Assembly (NCBI GenBank): GCA_030725745.1
Contig: JANRFH010000057.1
Span: 191,218 to 255,217 of the forward strand
Direction: 5' to 3'
Source of the DNA: Akkermansiaceae bacterium
Lineage (GTDB): Bacteria; Verrucomicrobiota; Verrucomicrobiia; Verrucomicrobiales; Akkermansiaceae
Length of the DNA stretch: 64,000 nucleotides
In this document: positions 1-9,326 of the stretch, one piece after another
How positions within the stretch are numbered: the first letter of the stretch is position 1
How the letters are laid out: each line of letters begins with the position of its first letter
Made by a program: the position numbers and the translations under genes
The notes under the pieces: generated by a model
The model's database searches: none
Told to the model about the DNA's origin: nothing
The model's input: the letters and a program-made list of their open reading frames with translations, nothing else

Positions 1-188
1 GGGTCTTCTCTACCGCTGGAGCCGCAAAGCTCATCCAAGAAAAAGATCTCACCCCAGAGTCCCTCGCCAAGCTACTCACCGACCTCCTCACCAATCCCGG
101 CACCCTAAACGCCATGTCTGAGGCTGCAAAATCCCTCGCCATCGCCGACGCAGCTGAACGCGTCTCCATGGAAATCACCGCCCAATAA
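1..188 (+). CDS. murG: MurG C-terminus (partial, 5' end outside window)
   Basis: Only the last 61 codons are visible, read in the frame that ends with TAA at 186-188. The peptide contains GAAKLIQEKDLTPESLAKLL and ends DAAERVSMEITAQ. This matches the C-terminal end of UDP-GlcNAc:undecaprenyl-PP-MurNAc-pentapeptide GlcNAc-transferase, where a G-A-A-hydrophobic-hydrophobic-x-Q stretch is followed by 'LTPE-L' and a 'DAAERL' helix. The enzyme makes lipid II at the inner face of the cytoplasmic membrane. The usual downstream partner murC is absent, so the cell-wall cluster ends here or is rearranged. The call rests on a short tail only. Confidence 0.8.
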   Translation, partial: VFSTAGAAKLIQEKDLTPESLAKLLTDLLTNPGTLNAMSEAAKSLAIADAAERVSMEITAQ

Positions 189-291
189 AGAAACGCGATA
201 TTTAGTCCGCAAACGTCGCACAATCCTCTGCAAAAAACACCCAAAGGCATTCGTATTAGATCAGTCACAAGTGTCTCGCTTCCCACCCAAA

Positions 292-2223
292 ATGCACCTC
301 TCTAGAAACTTCCTTTTCCTCAGCACCCTACTCACTTTGCAGCTCTCCGCTCAGCAAGGCATTCACCCGCTGATGAAAATGGAAAACGCCTACCCGGAAA
401 ATGAAGTCGCCCTAAAAATCTCCGCGATGGCTTTCCAAGATCAGGATCTCTACCTCACCGTCTTCACCCCGGATCGCACCAACAAAGCCCCCTTCATGGA
501 AGGCGAAGTCTTCCGCGTGACAGGCCTCACCAGTAAAGAACCCATCCTCGCTGAAAAACTCATGGGCGGTCTCTACGAACCCACCGCCATCGCCTCTTTC
601 AAAGGAAAAATCTACATCGGCGAAAAAGATAAGATCTCCCGCCTCGATGACAAAAACGGTGATGGTAAATATTCAGCCGACGAAAAAACAGTTCTCATCG
701 ACGGCCTCTCACAGCCAAACTTCCACACCTACACCATCGGTTTCAAAATGATGGAAAGAGAGGGCAAAACCTACCTTTCCGGAAACCTCACCACCTCCAT
801 CCTACTCGGTGGCTCACGTGATTTCAATGTCACCGTGAACCCTAAAACACATCGAGGCTCCACCTTCATCTTCGGCCCCATCACCGGCTCGGAAACACCT
901 GCCGATGTCGATATCGACTACATCGCCGGAGGCTACCGCACACCCAACGGCTACACAGTCACCAGTGACGGAGCCGCCGTCGTCGTCGATAACCAAGGTA
1001 TTTTCAACCCCACCAACGAATTTATCCGCACAGAACAGGGCGGCTTCTACGGCCACTACCTCTTGAAACGAGATGACACCAATATCGCCGCATTCCAACC
1101 GGAAGACGTCGATTCAGAAATCGGAGGCTCAAAACACCAACTCCCCCCCACAGTGCACATGCCGCAGCGAATCGTCGCACGCTCACCAGCAGAGCCCCTG
1201 GAACTCACCGATCTCAAAGGCCACCTCAGCGTCTACAACGGCCAGTTCCTCATCCCCGATGTTACCCTCGGCACCATGACCCGGATCTTTACAGAGCAAG
1301 TCGAAGGCACATGGCAGGGAGTAGTTTTCAAGCACTCTTCCGGCTACGACCCCAAAGGCGAAAACGGATTCACAGCCGGCCCCAACCGCCTCATCCAAGG
1401 CCCCGACAACAACTATTACGTCGGCGGCATCGGCGAAGGCGGTCTCTGGAGAATCCTTGACGCACCCGGCGAACCATACACCGGCCTCCAGCGCTTATCA
1501 TTCCGTAAAAAGGCTGAAGTCCCCGCCTCCTTCAACGAAATGGTAGCCGTCCGCAATACCGCCGAAGGCTTCGAAATCGAATTCTTCAAAGCACTTGAAA
1601 AAGCCCCTACCGTAGAAATGCGCCATTGGACATACATCCCCACCAAAGGCTACGGCGGCTCTGAATTCGGTCGCGAAAATCTCACCGCAAAATCCACCAC
1701 CCTCTCCGCCGATGGCAAGCGCCTCAGCATCGCCGTCGATGGGCTGCGCGACAACTCCTCACCATTTATCCAAGAAAAAGGATACTCTAACGAAAACGTC
1801 GGCTGGGTCGTGAACATCAAGATCAAAGACGAAAACCTTTGGGCATCCGAAGCATGGTATACCCTTATCAGTCATCAGGGAAAAACCTCAGATAAACCCA
1901 TCGGCGAAAACAAAAGCACTGCTGCCAAAGATCCCATAGGCTACGCGAAAACGATCCACGCCTCCGTTTGCGCAGCATGTCATGCCATTGATGGCCAGCA
2001 ACTCGTCGGCCCCAATTTCCGTGGCCTCTTCGGCCGCGAACAAACCGTGATCGGAAAATCCGGAAAAAAGAAAAAAGTCACCGTAGATGAAAAATACCTC
2101 GTCCGCGCGATCATGGATCCCATGCGGGAATACCCAGAGGGCTTCCCCCCAGCAATGCCCGACCCAAACCTTCTGAATGAAGAAGCCGAAGCCATAGTAA
2201 AGTGGATCAAGACCCTCAAGTGA
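292..2223 (+). CDS. Secreted sugar-dehydrogenase-like protein fused to cytochrome c
   Basis: This 643-residue protein has a signal peptide (MHLSRNFLF...LQLSAQQ). The body resembles the PVC-group membrane-bound dehydrogenase / sorbosone-dehydrogenase-like beta-propeller family. An EF-hand-like calcium loop (DKNGDGKYSADE) sits near residue 120. A class I cytochrome c domain ends the protein, with haem motif CAACH near residue 560 and a candidate distal Met in FPPAMPDP. The expected role is periplasmic oxidation of a sugar or alcohol with electron transfer to haem c; the substrate is unknown. The ORF track starts at a GTG (271). The ATG at 292 is preferred because the signal peptide begins there. 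No clear ribosome site is visible for either start. It stands alone, converging on the lipoprotein gene at 2239. Confidence 0.75.
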   Translation: MHLSRNFLFLSTLLTLQLSAQQGIHPLMKMENAYPENEVALKISAMAFQDQDLYLTVFTPDRTNKAPFMEGEVFRVTGLTSKEPILAEKLMGGLYEPTAIASFKGKIYIGEKDKISRLDDKNGDGKYSADEKTVLIDGLSQPNFHTYTIGFKMMEREGKTYLSGNLTTSILLGGSRDFNVTVNPKTHRGSTFIFGPITGSETPADVDIDYIAGGYRTPNGYTVTSDGAAVVVDNQGIFNPTNEFIRTEQGGFYGHYLLKRDDTNIAAFQPEDVDSEIGGSKHQLPPTVHMPQRIVARSPAEPLELTDLKGHLSVYNGQFLIPDVTLGTMTRIFTEQVEGTWQGVVFKHSSGYDPKGENGFTAGPNRLIQGPDNNYYVGGIGEGGLWRILDAPGEPYTGLQRLSFRKKAEVPASFNEMVAVRNTAEGFEIEFFKALEKAPTVEMRHWTYIPTKGYGGSEFGRENLTAKSTTLSADGKRLSIAVDGLRDNSSPFIQEKGYSNENVGWVVNIKIKDENLWASEAWYTLISHQGKTSDKPIGENKSTAAKDPIGYAKTIHASVCAACHAIDGQQLVGPNFRGLFGREQTVIGKSGKKKKVTVDEKYLVRAIMDPMREYPEGFPPAMPDPNLLNEEAEAIVKWIKTLK

Positions 2224-2238
2224 GCAGGAACTAAACAC

Positions 2239-2775
2239 TCAGGGTTCCGTAACATGAATCGCTGTCGCATTCACCAAAAGTAAGTCCGTGGAAGACTGCT
2301 CTGCCACAACGCCCTTCAGAGTCACTTCACTCAGTTCCTTCAGCCCTCCTATACCTCTCAGCCCCCCGTCCAGGACGCGGCCGTCCTCGCCCAAGATCTG
2401 TATTGAGGCAGTACTCGCAAGCTTCAACTCCTTATCATCACAACACGCATCCCATGGTGTTTCACAACCATCACCTGGTATTTGATTACAAGGTGTCAGC
2501 TTCTCCGGATCTCCCAAAATAAAAGACGCACGCCCGTCGACAAAAACCTTCCCCCTACCCATCAACTGACCTCTAAGAACTACCTCGTCCCCGGGCTTCG
2601 CTTTCAGCTTCACCGCATGAATCGCTTCCGCGTCCGCGAACGCTTCTTCGGTGAAAAATTTCTCTAATGAGGGATTTGCAGAACTAACGGATTCACTCGT
2701 TTCCGCCTGCTTCTTTTCACAGGAAATTACGCTTAAAGATGCACATGCTAGGGCTAGGATCAGTTTTGTTTTCAT
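2239..2775 (-). CDS. Putative lipoprotein, last gene of the ABC export operon
   Basis: The 178-residue protein begins MKTKLILALACASLSVISC, a signal peptide with a lipobox ending at Cys, so it is probably lipid-anchored. The mature part has a short beta-rich segment (VVLRGQLMGRGKVFVDGRA) that could be an OB-like fold. A cluster of four cysteines follows (CNQIPGDGCETPWDACCDD), which could bind metal or form disulfides. The track ORF begins at 2958, but that extension lacks protein character and overlaps the permease; the ATG at 2775 starts 19 bp after the permease stop. The function is not recognised. Its position suggests a periplasmic accessory to the exporter. Confidence 0.65.
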   Translation of the reverse strand: MKTKLILALACASLSVISCEKKQAETSESVSSANPSLEKFFTEEAFADAEAIHAVKLKAKPGDEVVLRGQLMGRGKVFVDGRASFILGDPEKLTPCNQIPGDGCETPWDACCDDKELKLASTASIQILGEDGRVLDGGLRGIGGLKELSEVTLKGVVAEQSSTDLLLVNATAIHVTEP

Positions 2776-2794
2776 GATGTATGTTGGTTGAAAT

Positions 2795-3943
2795 TTATGA
2801 ACGAAGTGCTTTCGGAAGTGAAGGCTTGAGACAGCGGATCGCGGGTGGCACTGCGCCAAGAACCCCCAGCAAAATACCCGTCCCCAGCCCGGCAATCGCA
2901 ACCTGCGGGGAAATGGAAACCGTGAAAGCCCCGATGGAAAACGGAATCGTCCTGCCATCTAAAAACACCAGCGCAATCACCGAGGCCAGCAAAGTCCCGG
3001 CAAGGCAGGCGATCACACTCTCCTGCACTAGGCTAAAAAACACTGCCCCGCGACCGAACCCAATCGCCTGCAACGTCGCCAGCTCCCGGATGCGCGAGGC
3101 AAATGCCGCATACAAAGTATTAAAACCGCCGAAAATAGCTCCCGCAGCCACCAGACCCGCAGTAATCCAAGTCATCACTCGCAGCGGCCGATAAAACGCG
3201 CCCAGCGCCGAATAATAATCGCTTTCCCGCAGCGCCGTCAGTTCAAGATCCAGCCTCTGCTGACTGAACAACTCCACCTCAGAAAAATCCTTTGCTTCTT
3301 CCATCCGCAACACCACACAGGATGCCGTGTCTCTCTGCGCCAGCATATACAAATCACCCAGCACCGCCCAGACCTCCGATTCCATCACCGTCCCCGGTGC
3401 CGCGAAAATACCCGAAATTCTCATCTCTGAACCATCCAACTTCACAACTGAACCCACCTGCAATTTTTCCTCCGCAATCCCCAGCTTCCTCCAAGCCAAG
3501 CGCCCCACCATCACCTCTCCTGCTCCCGGAAACGTCCCCTCTAGCAAGCGCACCTCAGGATGCACCAACAACGCCCGTAAAGTCACCCCACGAAACAACC
3601 CCTGCCCCCTCGTCCCATCCTTTGCCTCCAGAAACGACATGTAATGAATTTCCGTCGAAGCCGCAGGAGTCCCCAACGCACTCAACACCCCCGGTATACC
3701 CGCCTCCGCAATCCCTCCCAACTGCGCCGCAACCTCACTCCGCTGAATACTTTCCTCACTCCCCGTCCCGATCAAAATCGCATTACGCGGAGATCCCGAA
3801 GCCGAAAGCACCCCCGCCATTCCGCCGTTCAAAGCAGTAGCTGCCATAATCAACAACACCACCAATGCCGACCCACCCACCGTCTGGATCAGGCGTGACT
3901 TATCACGAAATAGATTTCGGAGAGCGTAGGATAAAGGAAGCAT
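2795..3943 (-). CDS. ABC transporter permease, FtsX/MacB type (second permease)
   Basis: The 382-residue membrane protein has the MacB/FtsX permease layout. One N-terminal membrane segment (about 20-42) is followed by a large extracytoplasmic domain (about 45-250) and three C-terminal membrane helices. The conserved FtsX stretch (GGFNTLYAAFASRIRELATLQAIGFGRGAV) is near residues 265-295. It probably pairs with the permease at 4034-5173 as a heterodimer driven by the ATPase at 5170-5862. The 90-bp gap to the upstream permease is unusual for this operon and holds repeats (3946-4029). The substrate cannot be told from sequence. Confidence 0.85.
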   Translation of the reverse strand: MLPLSYALRNLFRDKSRLIQTVGGSALVVLLIMAATALNGGMAGVLSASGSPRNAILIGTGSEESIQRSEVAAQLGGIAEAGIPGVLSALGTPAASTEIHYMSFLEAKDGTRGQGLFRGVTLRALLVHPEVRLLEGTFPGAGEVMVGRLAWRKLGIAEEKLQVGSVVKLDGSEMRISGIFAAPGTVMESEVWAVLGDLYMLAQRDTASCVVLRMEEAKDFSEVELFSQQRLDLELTALRESDYYSALGAFYRPLRVMTWITAGLVAAGAIFGGFNTLYAAFASRIRELATLQAIGFGRGAVFFSLVQESVIACLAGTLLASVIALVFLDGRTIPFSIGAFTVSISPQVAIAGLGTGILLGVLGAVPPAIRCLKPSLPKALRS

Positions 3944-3945
3944 GA

Positions 3946-4029
3946 AACTTTAAACTCTAAATTTTAAACCCTAAAAACGAACTAGCATCGCTCTGCGACC
4001 CTTTGCGACCTCTGCGACTCTGCGTTGAA
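3946..4029. repeat. AT-rich TTTAAA repeat plus short direct repeats between two permease genes
   Basis: The spacer holds a TTTAAA-rich stretch (3949-3975) and then repeated TCTGCGAC/TTTGCGAC units (3991-4029). Similar TTTAAA-rich text flanks the xer-ftsK spacer (46850-46957) and lies upstream of the adaptor gene (about 7270). Short CTCTGCGAC-type repeats are known as interspersed intergenic sequence in environmental bacteria. No function is assigned. Confidence 0.4.
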
Positions 4030-4033
4030 AATT

Positions 4034-5173
4034 TCATGACCGCAGTGATTTCACAATCGGTTGTCTGATCGCCACCAACGCCGGATGCACCGATGCGATG
4101 ATGCCCAACACCAAAGCCGCCGCCGTCGCAAACAAGGCAGTGGAAACCTCCGGTAATATTGCCAAGGTGTGCCCCTCACTACCCATCGTAAAACTCTGCC
4201 ACCTCAGGAAAGCCCACGCCAGCCCCGCCCCGAGAATCCCGCCAATCAATCCCAGCATCCCACCCTCACTCAGCACCAAAAACATGATCGCCCGGCTCGG
4301 ATAGCCCAGCGTCCGCAGCACCGCATTTTCCTTCACCCGCCCACGCACCATCAGCAAAATCGAATTCGCCACCAGCCCTACTACCGCAAGCACTGCCCCA
4401 AGACCCAGCCACCTCGTGAAACCGATCAACTCAATCAACTGCCCCGCCGTTTCCGCGAAAAATGCCTTCTCCGGCTTTGTATTCGTCGGTTGTTGGTCGG
4501 ATTTGAAACGCTCATCAATCGCCGCCGCCACTCTCTTCAAATCCGAAGAATTCTCCACCCGGACATTGAACTGTGTCACAATCCCCAGCCCCGTGCGTGA
4601 TGCCTGCTGAAGGAAATCCAACTTCACATATGCCACGTTGTTATCCTGCGGAAACGGCGAACGGATGATACCCGCCACATGCACCGTGATCCCCACCGCG
4701 TCGAATTTATCCCCAGACTTCAATCCCCTGCGCTTTGCAAACTGCTCCCCAACCAGCGCCGCATCATCACGCTTTTTCCATTCCGCATCACTCCCCTCCA
4801 CAATCTCGATCTCCGGCGCAAACTGCTGCAACAATGCCTCGGGGACACCCCGAAATGTGATCACATCCAGACTCGCGCCGCAGTTATTAACAATGATCTT
4901 AATCGGAATCACTTCCCGCACTCCATCGATAGACCTGATCTCATCCACATAGTGCTCGGGAAGCTGGCTCGTCGCAGGGCAAAACCGATTCTCCCGATAT
5001 ACTACGAGCGTAGTATCCGAGGCGGTCTCCTCCGTCGCTTCACCCAGTGATTGCTGAAGGGTCTCCACGGACGTAAAAAGAAACATCCCAGAAGCCACAC
5101 CCAGCACAGTCAAGGACGTGCGCAGCCGGTGCCGCGTGAGTTGTTTCAATGCAAGCGAGAGCAGCGCGATCAT
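4034..5173 (-). CDS. ABC transporter permease, FtsX/MacB type (first permease)
   Basis: The 379-residue protein has the same architecture as its neighbour at 2795-3943. It opens LSLALKQLTRHRLRTSLTVL with a membrane segment, has a large soluble domain to about residue 255, then three helices with the FtsX pattern GRVKENAVLRTLGYPSRAI. Its start codon overlaps the ATPase stop by 4 bp, so the two are translationally coupled. Two different permeases, one ATPase and one membrane-fusion protein resemble DevBCA/MacAB-type exporters. Such systems usually expel peptides, lipids or drugs across the Gram-negative envelope. No outer-membrane channel gene is in the window. Confidence 0.85.
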   Translation of the reverse strand: MIALLSLALKQLTRHRLRTSLTVLGVASGMFLFTSVETLQQSLGEATEETASDTTLVVYRENRFCPATSQLPEHYVDEIRSIDGVREVIPIKIIVNNCGASLDVITFRGVPEALLQQFAPEIEIVEGSDAEWKKRDDAALVGEQFAKRRGLKSGDKFDAVGITVHVAGIIRSPFPQDNNVAYVKLDFLQQASRTGLGIVTQFNVRVENSSDLKRVAAAIDERFKSDQQPTNTKPEKAFFAETAGQLIELIGFTRWLGLGAVLAVVGLVANSILLMVRGRVKENAVLRTLGYPSRAIMFLVLSEGGMLGLIGGILGAGLAWAFLRWQSFTMGSEGHTLAILPEVSTALFATAAALVLGIIASVHPALVAIRQPIVKSLRS

Positions 5174-5862
5174 ATCGAAACCAGATTCGGGTCTTCAGTT
5201 AGTAACTTCCCTTTCTCCAAGTGCAGGGTGCGATCCGCAGCCGCAGCCGCCCGCGCATCATGCGTCACCATCACAATCGTCTTTTCATGATCCCGCGCCA
5301 GCGAGCGCAGTAGCTCCAGAATCCGCGTAGCCGATTCCCGATCCAGGTCACCCGTCGGCTCATCAGCTACCAGCAACGCCGGATCCGCAACTAAGGCACG
5401 TGCGATCGCAACCCGTTGCTCCTGCCCGCCCGAAAGCTCGCTCGGCGTATGATGCGAGCGATCAGAAAGCCCCACCACCTCCAGCGCCGCCTCCGCCTTT
5501 CTTCGCCGCTCCTTCCGACTCATTGAGGTGATCAACAACGGCAGTTCCACGTTTTCCAACGCCGTTAAAACCGGGATCAAATGATACAGCTGAAAAATAT
5601 ATCCCACCTTCCGCGCCCGCCATTTCGTGAGCTGTTTTCTGGGAAATTTCGCTATATTCTCACCGTCAATTTCAAGATCCCCACTGGTCGGAGTATCGAT
5701 ACCAGAGATCAAATTCAACAAAGTCGTTTTCCCCGAACCCGATGGCCCCATCAGTGCAAGGAACTCCCCTCGCGGCACTTCCAGACTCAGGTTCTCCAGC
5801 GGCGTAACGAGGTGCGACCCTTTTGAATAGGACTTCGTAATTTCTCTACAGCTTATCATCAT
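5170..5862 (-). CDS. ABC transporter ATP-binding protein (LolD/MacB type)
   Basis: This complete 230-residue nucleotide-binding domain has Walker [13 protein letters not shown] (about 40), signature [15 protein letters not shown] (about 143), Walker [13 protein letters not shown] (about 163) and the H-loop histidine in VMVTHD. The sequence clusters with the LolD/MacB/FtsE group that drives FtsX-type permeases. The start overlaps the adaptor stop by 4 bp and the stop overlaps the first permease start by 4 bp. Met1 and Met2 are adjacent and either could be used. Confidence 0.92.
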   Translation of the reverse strand: MMISCREITKSYSKGSHLVTPLENLSLEVPRGEFLALMGPSGSGKTTLLNLISGIDTPTSGDLEIDGENIAKFPRKQLTKWRARKVGYIFQLYHLIPVLTALENVELPLLITSMSRKERRRKAEAALEVVGLSDRSHHTPSELSGGQEQRVAIARALVADPALLVADEPTGDLDRESATRILELLRSLARDHEKTIVMVTHDARAAAAADRTLHLEKGKLLTEDPNLVSI

Positions 5863-7265
5863 TTCTCCTTAAAAATTGGTTTCAATCGTTGCCCAGCTTT
5901 CACCCCACTCGAATCGACAATCACCCACTCACCCGGCAAAATTCCCTCATCGATACGGATCAGATCTTCACGCTTCGCAGAGGCAATCACTACACGTTTT
6001 TCAGAGCGCATCGTATCCGGATCGCACACCCAGATACTCTCATCGTAAATCGCCGACTGTGGCACATAAACAGAAACTCCCGTCCCCTCAGGCTCTACAT
6101 TATCGGCGGCTTTTTCTAAAATAGGGATCTCGAAAAACTCCACCCGACAAAGCATTTCCGGCCGTAATTTTTCACTCGGGCTCTCAATCCTTACTTTCGC
6201 CTGTAGCGTGTTTCGCTGAAGATCCGCCGCGCCCTCGATTCGCGTCACCACTCCATCGAAAACCTGATCCGGTAGTAGATTGCAGCGAATCTTCGCCAAC
6301 TGCCCGACACCTAAACGAGACGCATCCGCCAGCGGCACATCCACCCTCACCTGCAAGTGCTCTGGATCATACAGAATCGCAATCGTCGCGCTATCCTCCT
6401 CGTCCATCCCCATCATCTTTTTCTGACCGGGTGCCGCCTTTAACGCCAACACACGCCCATCACACGGTGCTGTGATTTTCGTCCTATCATACGCCAGCTC
6501 CGCCCGCTCCAAATTCGACTCCCCCGCCTTTATCTTCGATTGTATCGCGACAATCTCGTAAGCGATCCGATTCATGTTCTGTGCAACTTCTAAAATCCGC
6601 GCATTCGCGGCAGCTACTGCAGCAAGACTGCGTGTATGATTAAACCGTACACTGATGCGTTCATCTTCTGTGATCGAACCTTTCGATAGCCGCTCATAGC
6701 GTCGTAGCTTATTTTCCGCCTCCGCAGCATCGGCTTCCGCCACCGCAAGCGCAGCTTTCTCCATCTCCATTTTTTGGATCTGAATCTGCGTGCCGACACA
6801 ATGCGCATCAAAGGACGCCTTTATATCAGCAAGCTCCGCTGCCGCGAGATCCCGCTCAATGCGCCTATCGTCATCGATCAATGTCGCTAGCAAATCTCCC
6901 TTTTTCACCAACTCGCCTTCCAATACATGCACCTCATGCACAATCCCATCAGTCAGCGCAGTTGCCTTGATCGGCAAGGGATCTGGCTCCACCCAGCCGG
7001 ATGCCTGGAAAAGTAATTCTCCAGCACTTTCAGCAGTAGTCTTGACCTTCGCGTAGCCGACGGTTTTTTCCTCAACCGCCAGCGCAATGAAAACCGAAAC
7101 CTCCTTCGCAGGTAGCAAACGATCCCGGAACAGCAACCCGAATACCAACGCGAACCCTAGCAGGATCGCCAACGGCAACAGCCATACCCCGAAGCGTAGC
7201 TTTCCCACGTTCGGCGCTTCCTGATTTTGTAAAACATGGTCAATTGAAGACCCTTTAGTAGACAT
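5859..7265 (-). CDS. HlyD/MacA-family periplasmic adaptor of the ABC exporter
   Basis: The 468-residue membrane-fusion protein has a cytoplasmic N-terminus and one membrane anchor (about 27-47, LLPLAILLGFALVFGLLF). A split biotinyl-lipoyl-like domain flanks the hairpin (TDGIVHEVHVLEGELVKKGD and ITAPCDGRVLALKAAPGQK). A long Ala/Glu-rich coiled-coil hairpin lies at about 135-240, and beta-barrel and membrane-proximal domains follow. It is the first gene of the export operon and couples directly to the ATPase. The upstream 97-bp spacer has a small CGGGC-ACTA-GCCCG hairpin and no convincing promoter. Confidence 0.88.
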   Translation of the reverse strand: MSTKGSSIDHVLQNQEAPNVGKLRFGVWLLPLAILLGFALVFGLLFRDRLLPAKEVSVFIALAVEEKTVGYAKVKTTAESAGELLFQASGWVEPDPLPIKATALTDGIVHEVHVLEGELVKKGDLLATLIDDDRRIERDLAAAELADIKASFDAHCVGTQIQIQKMEMEKAALAVAEADAAEAENKLRRYERLSKGSITEDERISVRFNHTRSLAAVAAANARILEVAQNMNRIAYEIVAIQSKIKAGESNLERAELAYDRTKITAPCDGRVLALKAAPGQKKMMGMDEEDSATIAILYDPEHLQVRVDVPLADASRLGVGQLAKIRCNLLPDQVFDGVVTRIEGAADLQRNTLQAKVRIESPSEKLRPEMLCRVEFFEIPILEKAADNVEPEGTGVSVYVPQSAIYDESIWVCDPDTMRSEKRVVIASAKREDLIRIDEGILPGEWVIVDSSGVKAGQRLKPIFKEK

Positions 7266-7362
7266 ATTATCTTAAAGTTTAAAGAAACCCGGGCACTAGC
7301 CCGATGAGCAAATCACGCCATCATCGCAAGAACGCGAGTGGCACAAAAATAAACTCAGCTCT

Positions 7363-7746
7363 TCAAATCAACAGTCGCTGCTGTAATAGAAACAGTCCCA
7401 CACCATCCGGCGAGCCGCGTTTCTTTTCCGAAAATTCATGAATCGCGATCACGCCCGGCAGCGCATCCATCCTCGGAACGGGCAACATCATCCAGCACGC
7501 ATTAACTTCGGGAACAAAAGGATGAGCAGCCTTCTCCGCATCCGGAATCAACTTCGTAAAAACGAAACAATCAGGTTTCTCCTTAAGCGGCTCATCTTCC
7601 GGCCCGCAACAATCCTCCTGCTCGACAGAGCAATTTTCAGCCACCCCTAAGCAGAGCATATCCACCATACAAAAATACTTCTGCACTCCAGCCATGGGCA
7701 AAACCATCGCAAGAAGAGCAAAAAGTATGGTGGAGAAACAACGCAT
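7363..7746 (-). CDS. Small Cys-rich secreted protein of unknown function
   Basis: The 127-residue product opens MRCFSTILFALLAMVLPMAG, a signal peptide, followed by a Cys-dense stretch (FCMVDMLCLGVAENCSVEQEDCCGPED) and isolated cysteines at DCFVF and NACW. I do not recognise a family. The start at 7746 replaces the track start at 7791, because the signal peptide begins there. It lies 97 bp upstream of the exporter adaptor on the same strand, so the exporter is bracketed by two Cys-rich envelope proteins. A metal or redox link is inference only. Confidence 0.6.
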   Translation of the reverse strand: MRCFSTILFALLAMVLPMAGVQKYFCMVDMLCLGVAENCSVEQEDCCGPEDEPLKEKPDCFVFTKLIPDAEKAAHPFVPEVNACWMMLPVPRMDALPGVIAIHEFSEKKRGSPDGVGLFLLQQRLLI

Positions 7747-7816
7747 CAAGTTCAGCGTTAACTTACACGAAACAACCCATTCGACAAGCAAGATACAAAT
7801 CCGTTAATCTCCTGCA

Positions 7817-9205
7817 TCAGTCCAACTCATCCGCAAGATCCTCCAGCGGGTAGCTCCAGATCTCACTGAGGGTCGGGTGATACCAGTGGACTTTCAGAAG
7901 ATCCGACGGGGTCGCTCCGAGTGTGATCGCCACCGCCATCGCATGCATGAGCTCACCCGCATCTTTCCCCACACATTCCGCTCCGATAAGTTTGCCGGTC
8001 GAGCGATCAGCCCAAGTCTTCACGTAGCCGTATTTCGCCTCCATCAAGATCGACTTCCCATGATCGTCGAAAGGATAATCCGCAGAGACCACATCAATGC
8101 CTCGCTCCGCAGCCTCTTCGATGGAAATCCCTGCCGCAGCAATCTGAGGATCTGTAAAAACCACCCCAGTCTTGAGATCATAATTCACCGGCTCGACCTT
8201 TTTCCCAATCGCGTGACCCGCCGCCACCTCACCCTGCATAATCGCGATATGCACGATCTCATGCGGCCCCGCCACATCGCCCGCCGCATAGATCCGGGGA
8301 TTCGCCGTCTGCTGCATCCCGTTCACATCGATGTGCCCCGAGCTCTTCGTCATCACACCCGCCTGCTCCAGCGCCAACGCCTGGGAATTCGGCTTCCTAC
8401 CCATCGCATTAAAAAGGTGCGCCGCTCTCACCTCCTGGATCTCTCCACCTTCAGAGAAACAAACCACATATTCATCCCCCTTTTTCACCACCGATTTAAG
8501 ATCCGTCCCTGTGCGCAGATCAATGCCCTCATCGCGAAAAGCCTGCATCACCACTGCAGAAGCCTCTTCTGAAGCCTCTTTCAAAATCCGCTCGCTTCGC
8601 TGGATCTGCGTCACCTTCGTACCTACGCGATTTAAAAACTGAGCCAGCTCGCAGGCCACGATCCCACCTCCGAGAACAATCACCGACTTAGGCAGGAAAT
8701 CCAAATCTAGCACATCATCGCTAGTCCAGTGCTCCACCTCCCGCAGACCCGGCACCCCAGGCGTATTCACCACCGACCCCGTAGCGATCATGAAAAAATC
8801 TGCCGTAACAAGATCACCGCAGCTCGCCAAAATGACGGTTTTCTCATCCACAAACACCGCCCGATCCCGGATCAGCGTGAACCGCTCAGATTCTAACTGC
8901 TCCCGCCGATAGGACGCGAAGTCCTCAATTGTTGTCAACTTCCTCTCGTGCAGCGCCTTCATGTCCACCTTCGCCTCTGGGATTTCCAAACCGAACTTCG
9001 CCCCCTCTTTCGCAAGATGCAGCACCTCTGCCGAGTAGATCAGCGTCTTCGATGGCATACAGCCGCGCAAAATACACAAGCCACCCAGCTTCGCTCCATC
9101 CTCGATGATCGCCACGTTTTCAAACTTCTCCCGCGCCGTCCGCGCCGCCGCATAGCCCGCGCTTCCTCCACCAATCACCACATAATCAAAATGCCGAGTT
9201 TCCAT
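7817..9205 (-). CDS. Dihydrolipoyl-dehydrogenase-family flavoprotein
   Basis: The 462-residue pyridine-nucleotide-disulfide oxidoreductase has an N-terminal FAD fold (VVIGGGSAGYAAA) and redox pair C44/C49 in GGLCILRGCMPSK. The NAD(P) fold is at about 175 (VIVLGGGIVACELAQFL), the second FAD motif is in IYAAGDV, and the C-terminal dimer domain carries the catalytic His-Glu pair in HPTLSEIW. No 2-oxoacid dehydrogenase E1/E2 genes are nearby, so it may be a stand-alone lipoamide or mercuric-reductase-like enzyme instead of the E3 of a complex. The ATG at 9205 (METRHFDY) is preferred over the track start at 9265, because the FAD motif follows it directly. Confidence 0.85.
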   Translation of the reverse strand: METRHFDYVVIGGGSAGYAAARTAREKFENVAIIEDGAKLGGLCILRGCMPSKTLIYSAEVLHLAKEGAKFGLEIPEAKVDMKALHERKLTTIEDFASYRREQLESERFTLIRDRAVFVDEKTVILASCGDLVTADFFMIATGSVVNTPGVPGLREVEHWTSDDVLDLDFLPKSVIVLGGGIVACELAQFLNRVGTKVTQIQRSERILKEASEEASAVVMQAFRDEGIDLRTGTDLKSVVKKGDEYVVCFSEGGEIQEVRAAHLFNAMGRKPNSQALALEQAGVMTKSSGHIDVNGMQQTANPRIYAAGDVAGPHEIVHIAIMQGEVAAGHAIGKKVEPVNYDLKTGVVFTDPQIAAAGISIEEAAERGIDVVSADYPFDDHGKSILMEAKYGYVKTWADRSTGKLIGAECVGKDAGELMHAMAVAITLGATPSDLLKVHWYHPTLSEIWSYPLEDLADELD

Positions 9206-9326
9206 ATGTGGAGATCCTAGCCCAACACTGCCCCCTGACAACCCAAGCCTGCCAGCTAAGTTCATCGTCAGCGCATACCGCGCATGCCAGCGAAATATCC
9301 GCCTCTATTGCCACGGAATTTAGAGC

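Noticed and set aside
7286-7302. CGGGC-ACTA-GCCCG hairpin upstream of the adaptor gene as a terminator
   Set aside because: Short stem without a T-run on either strand.
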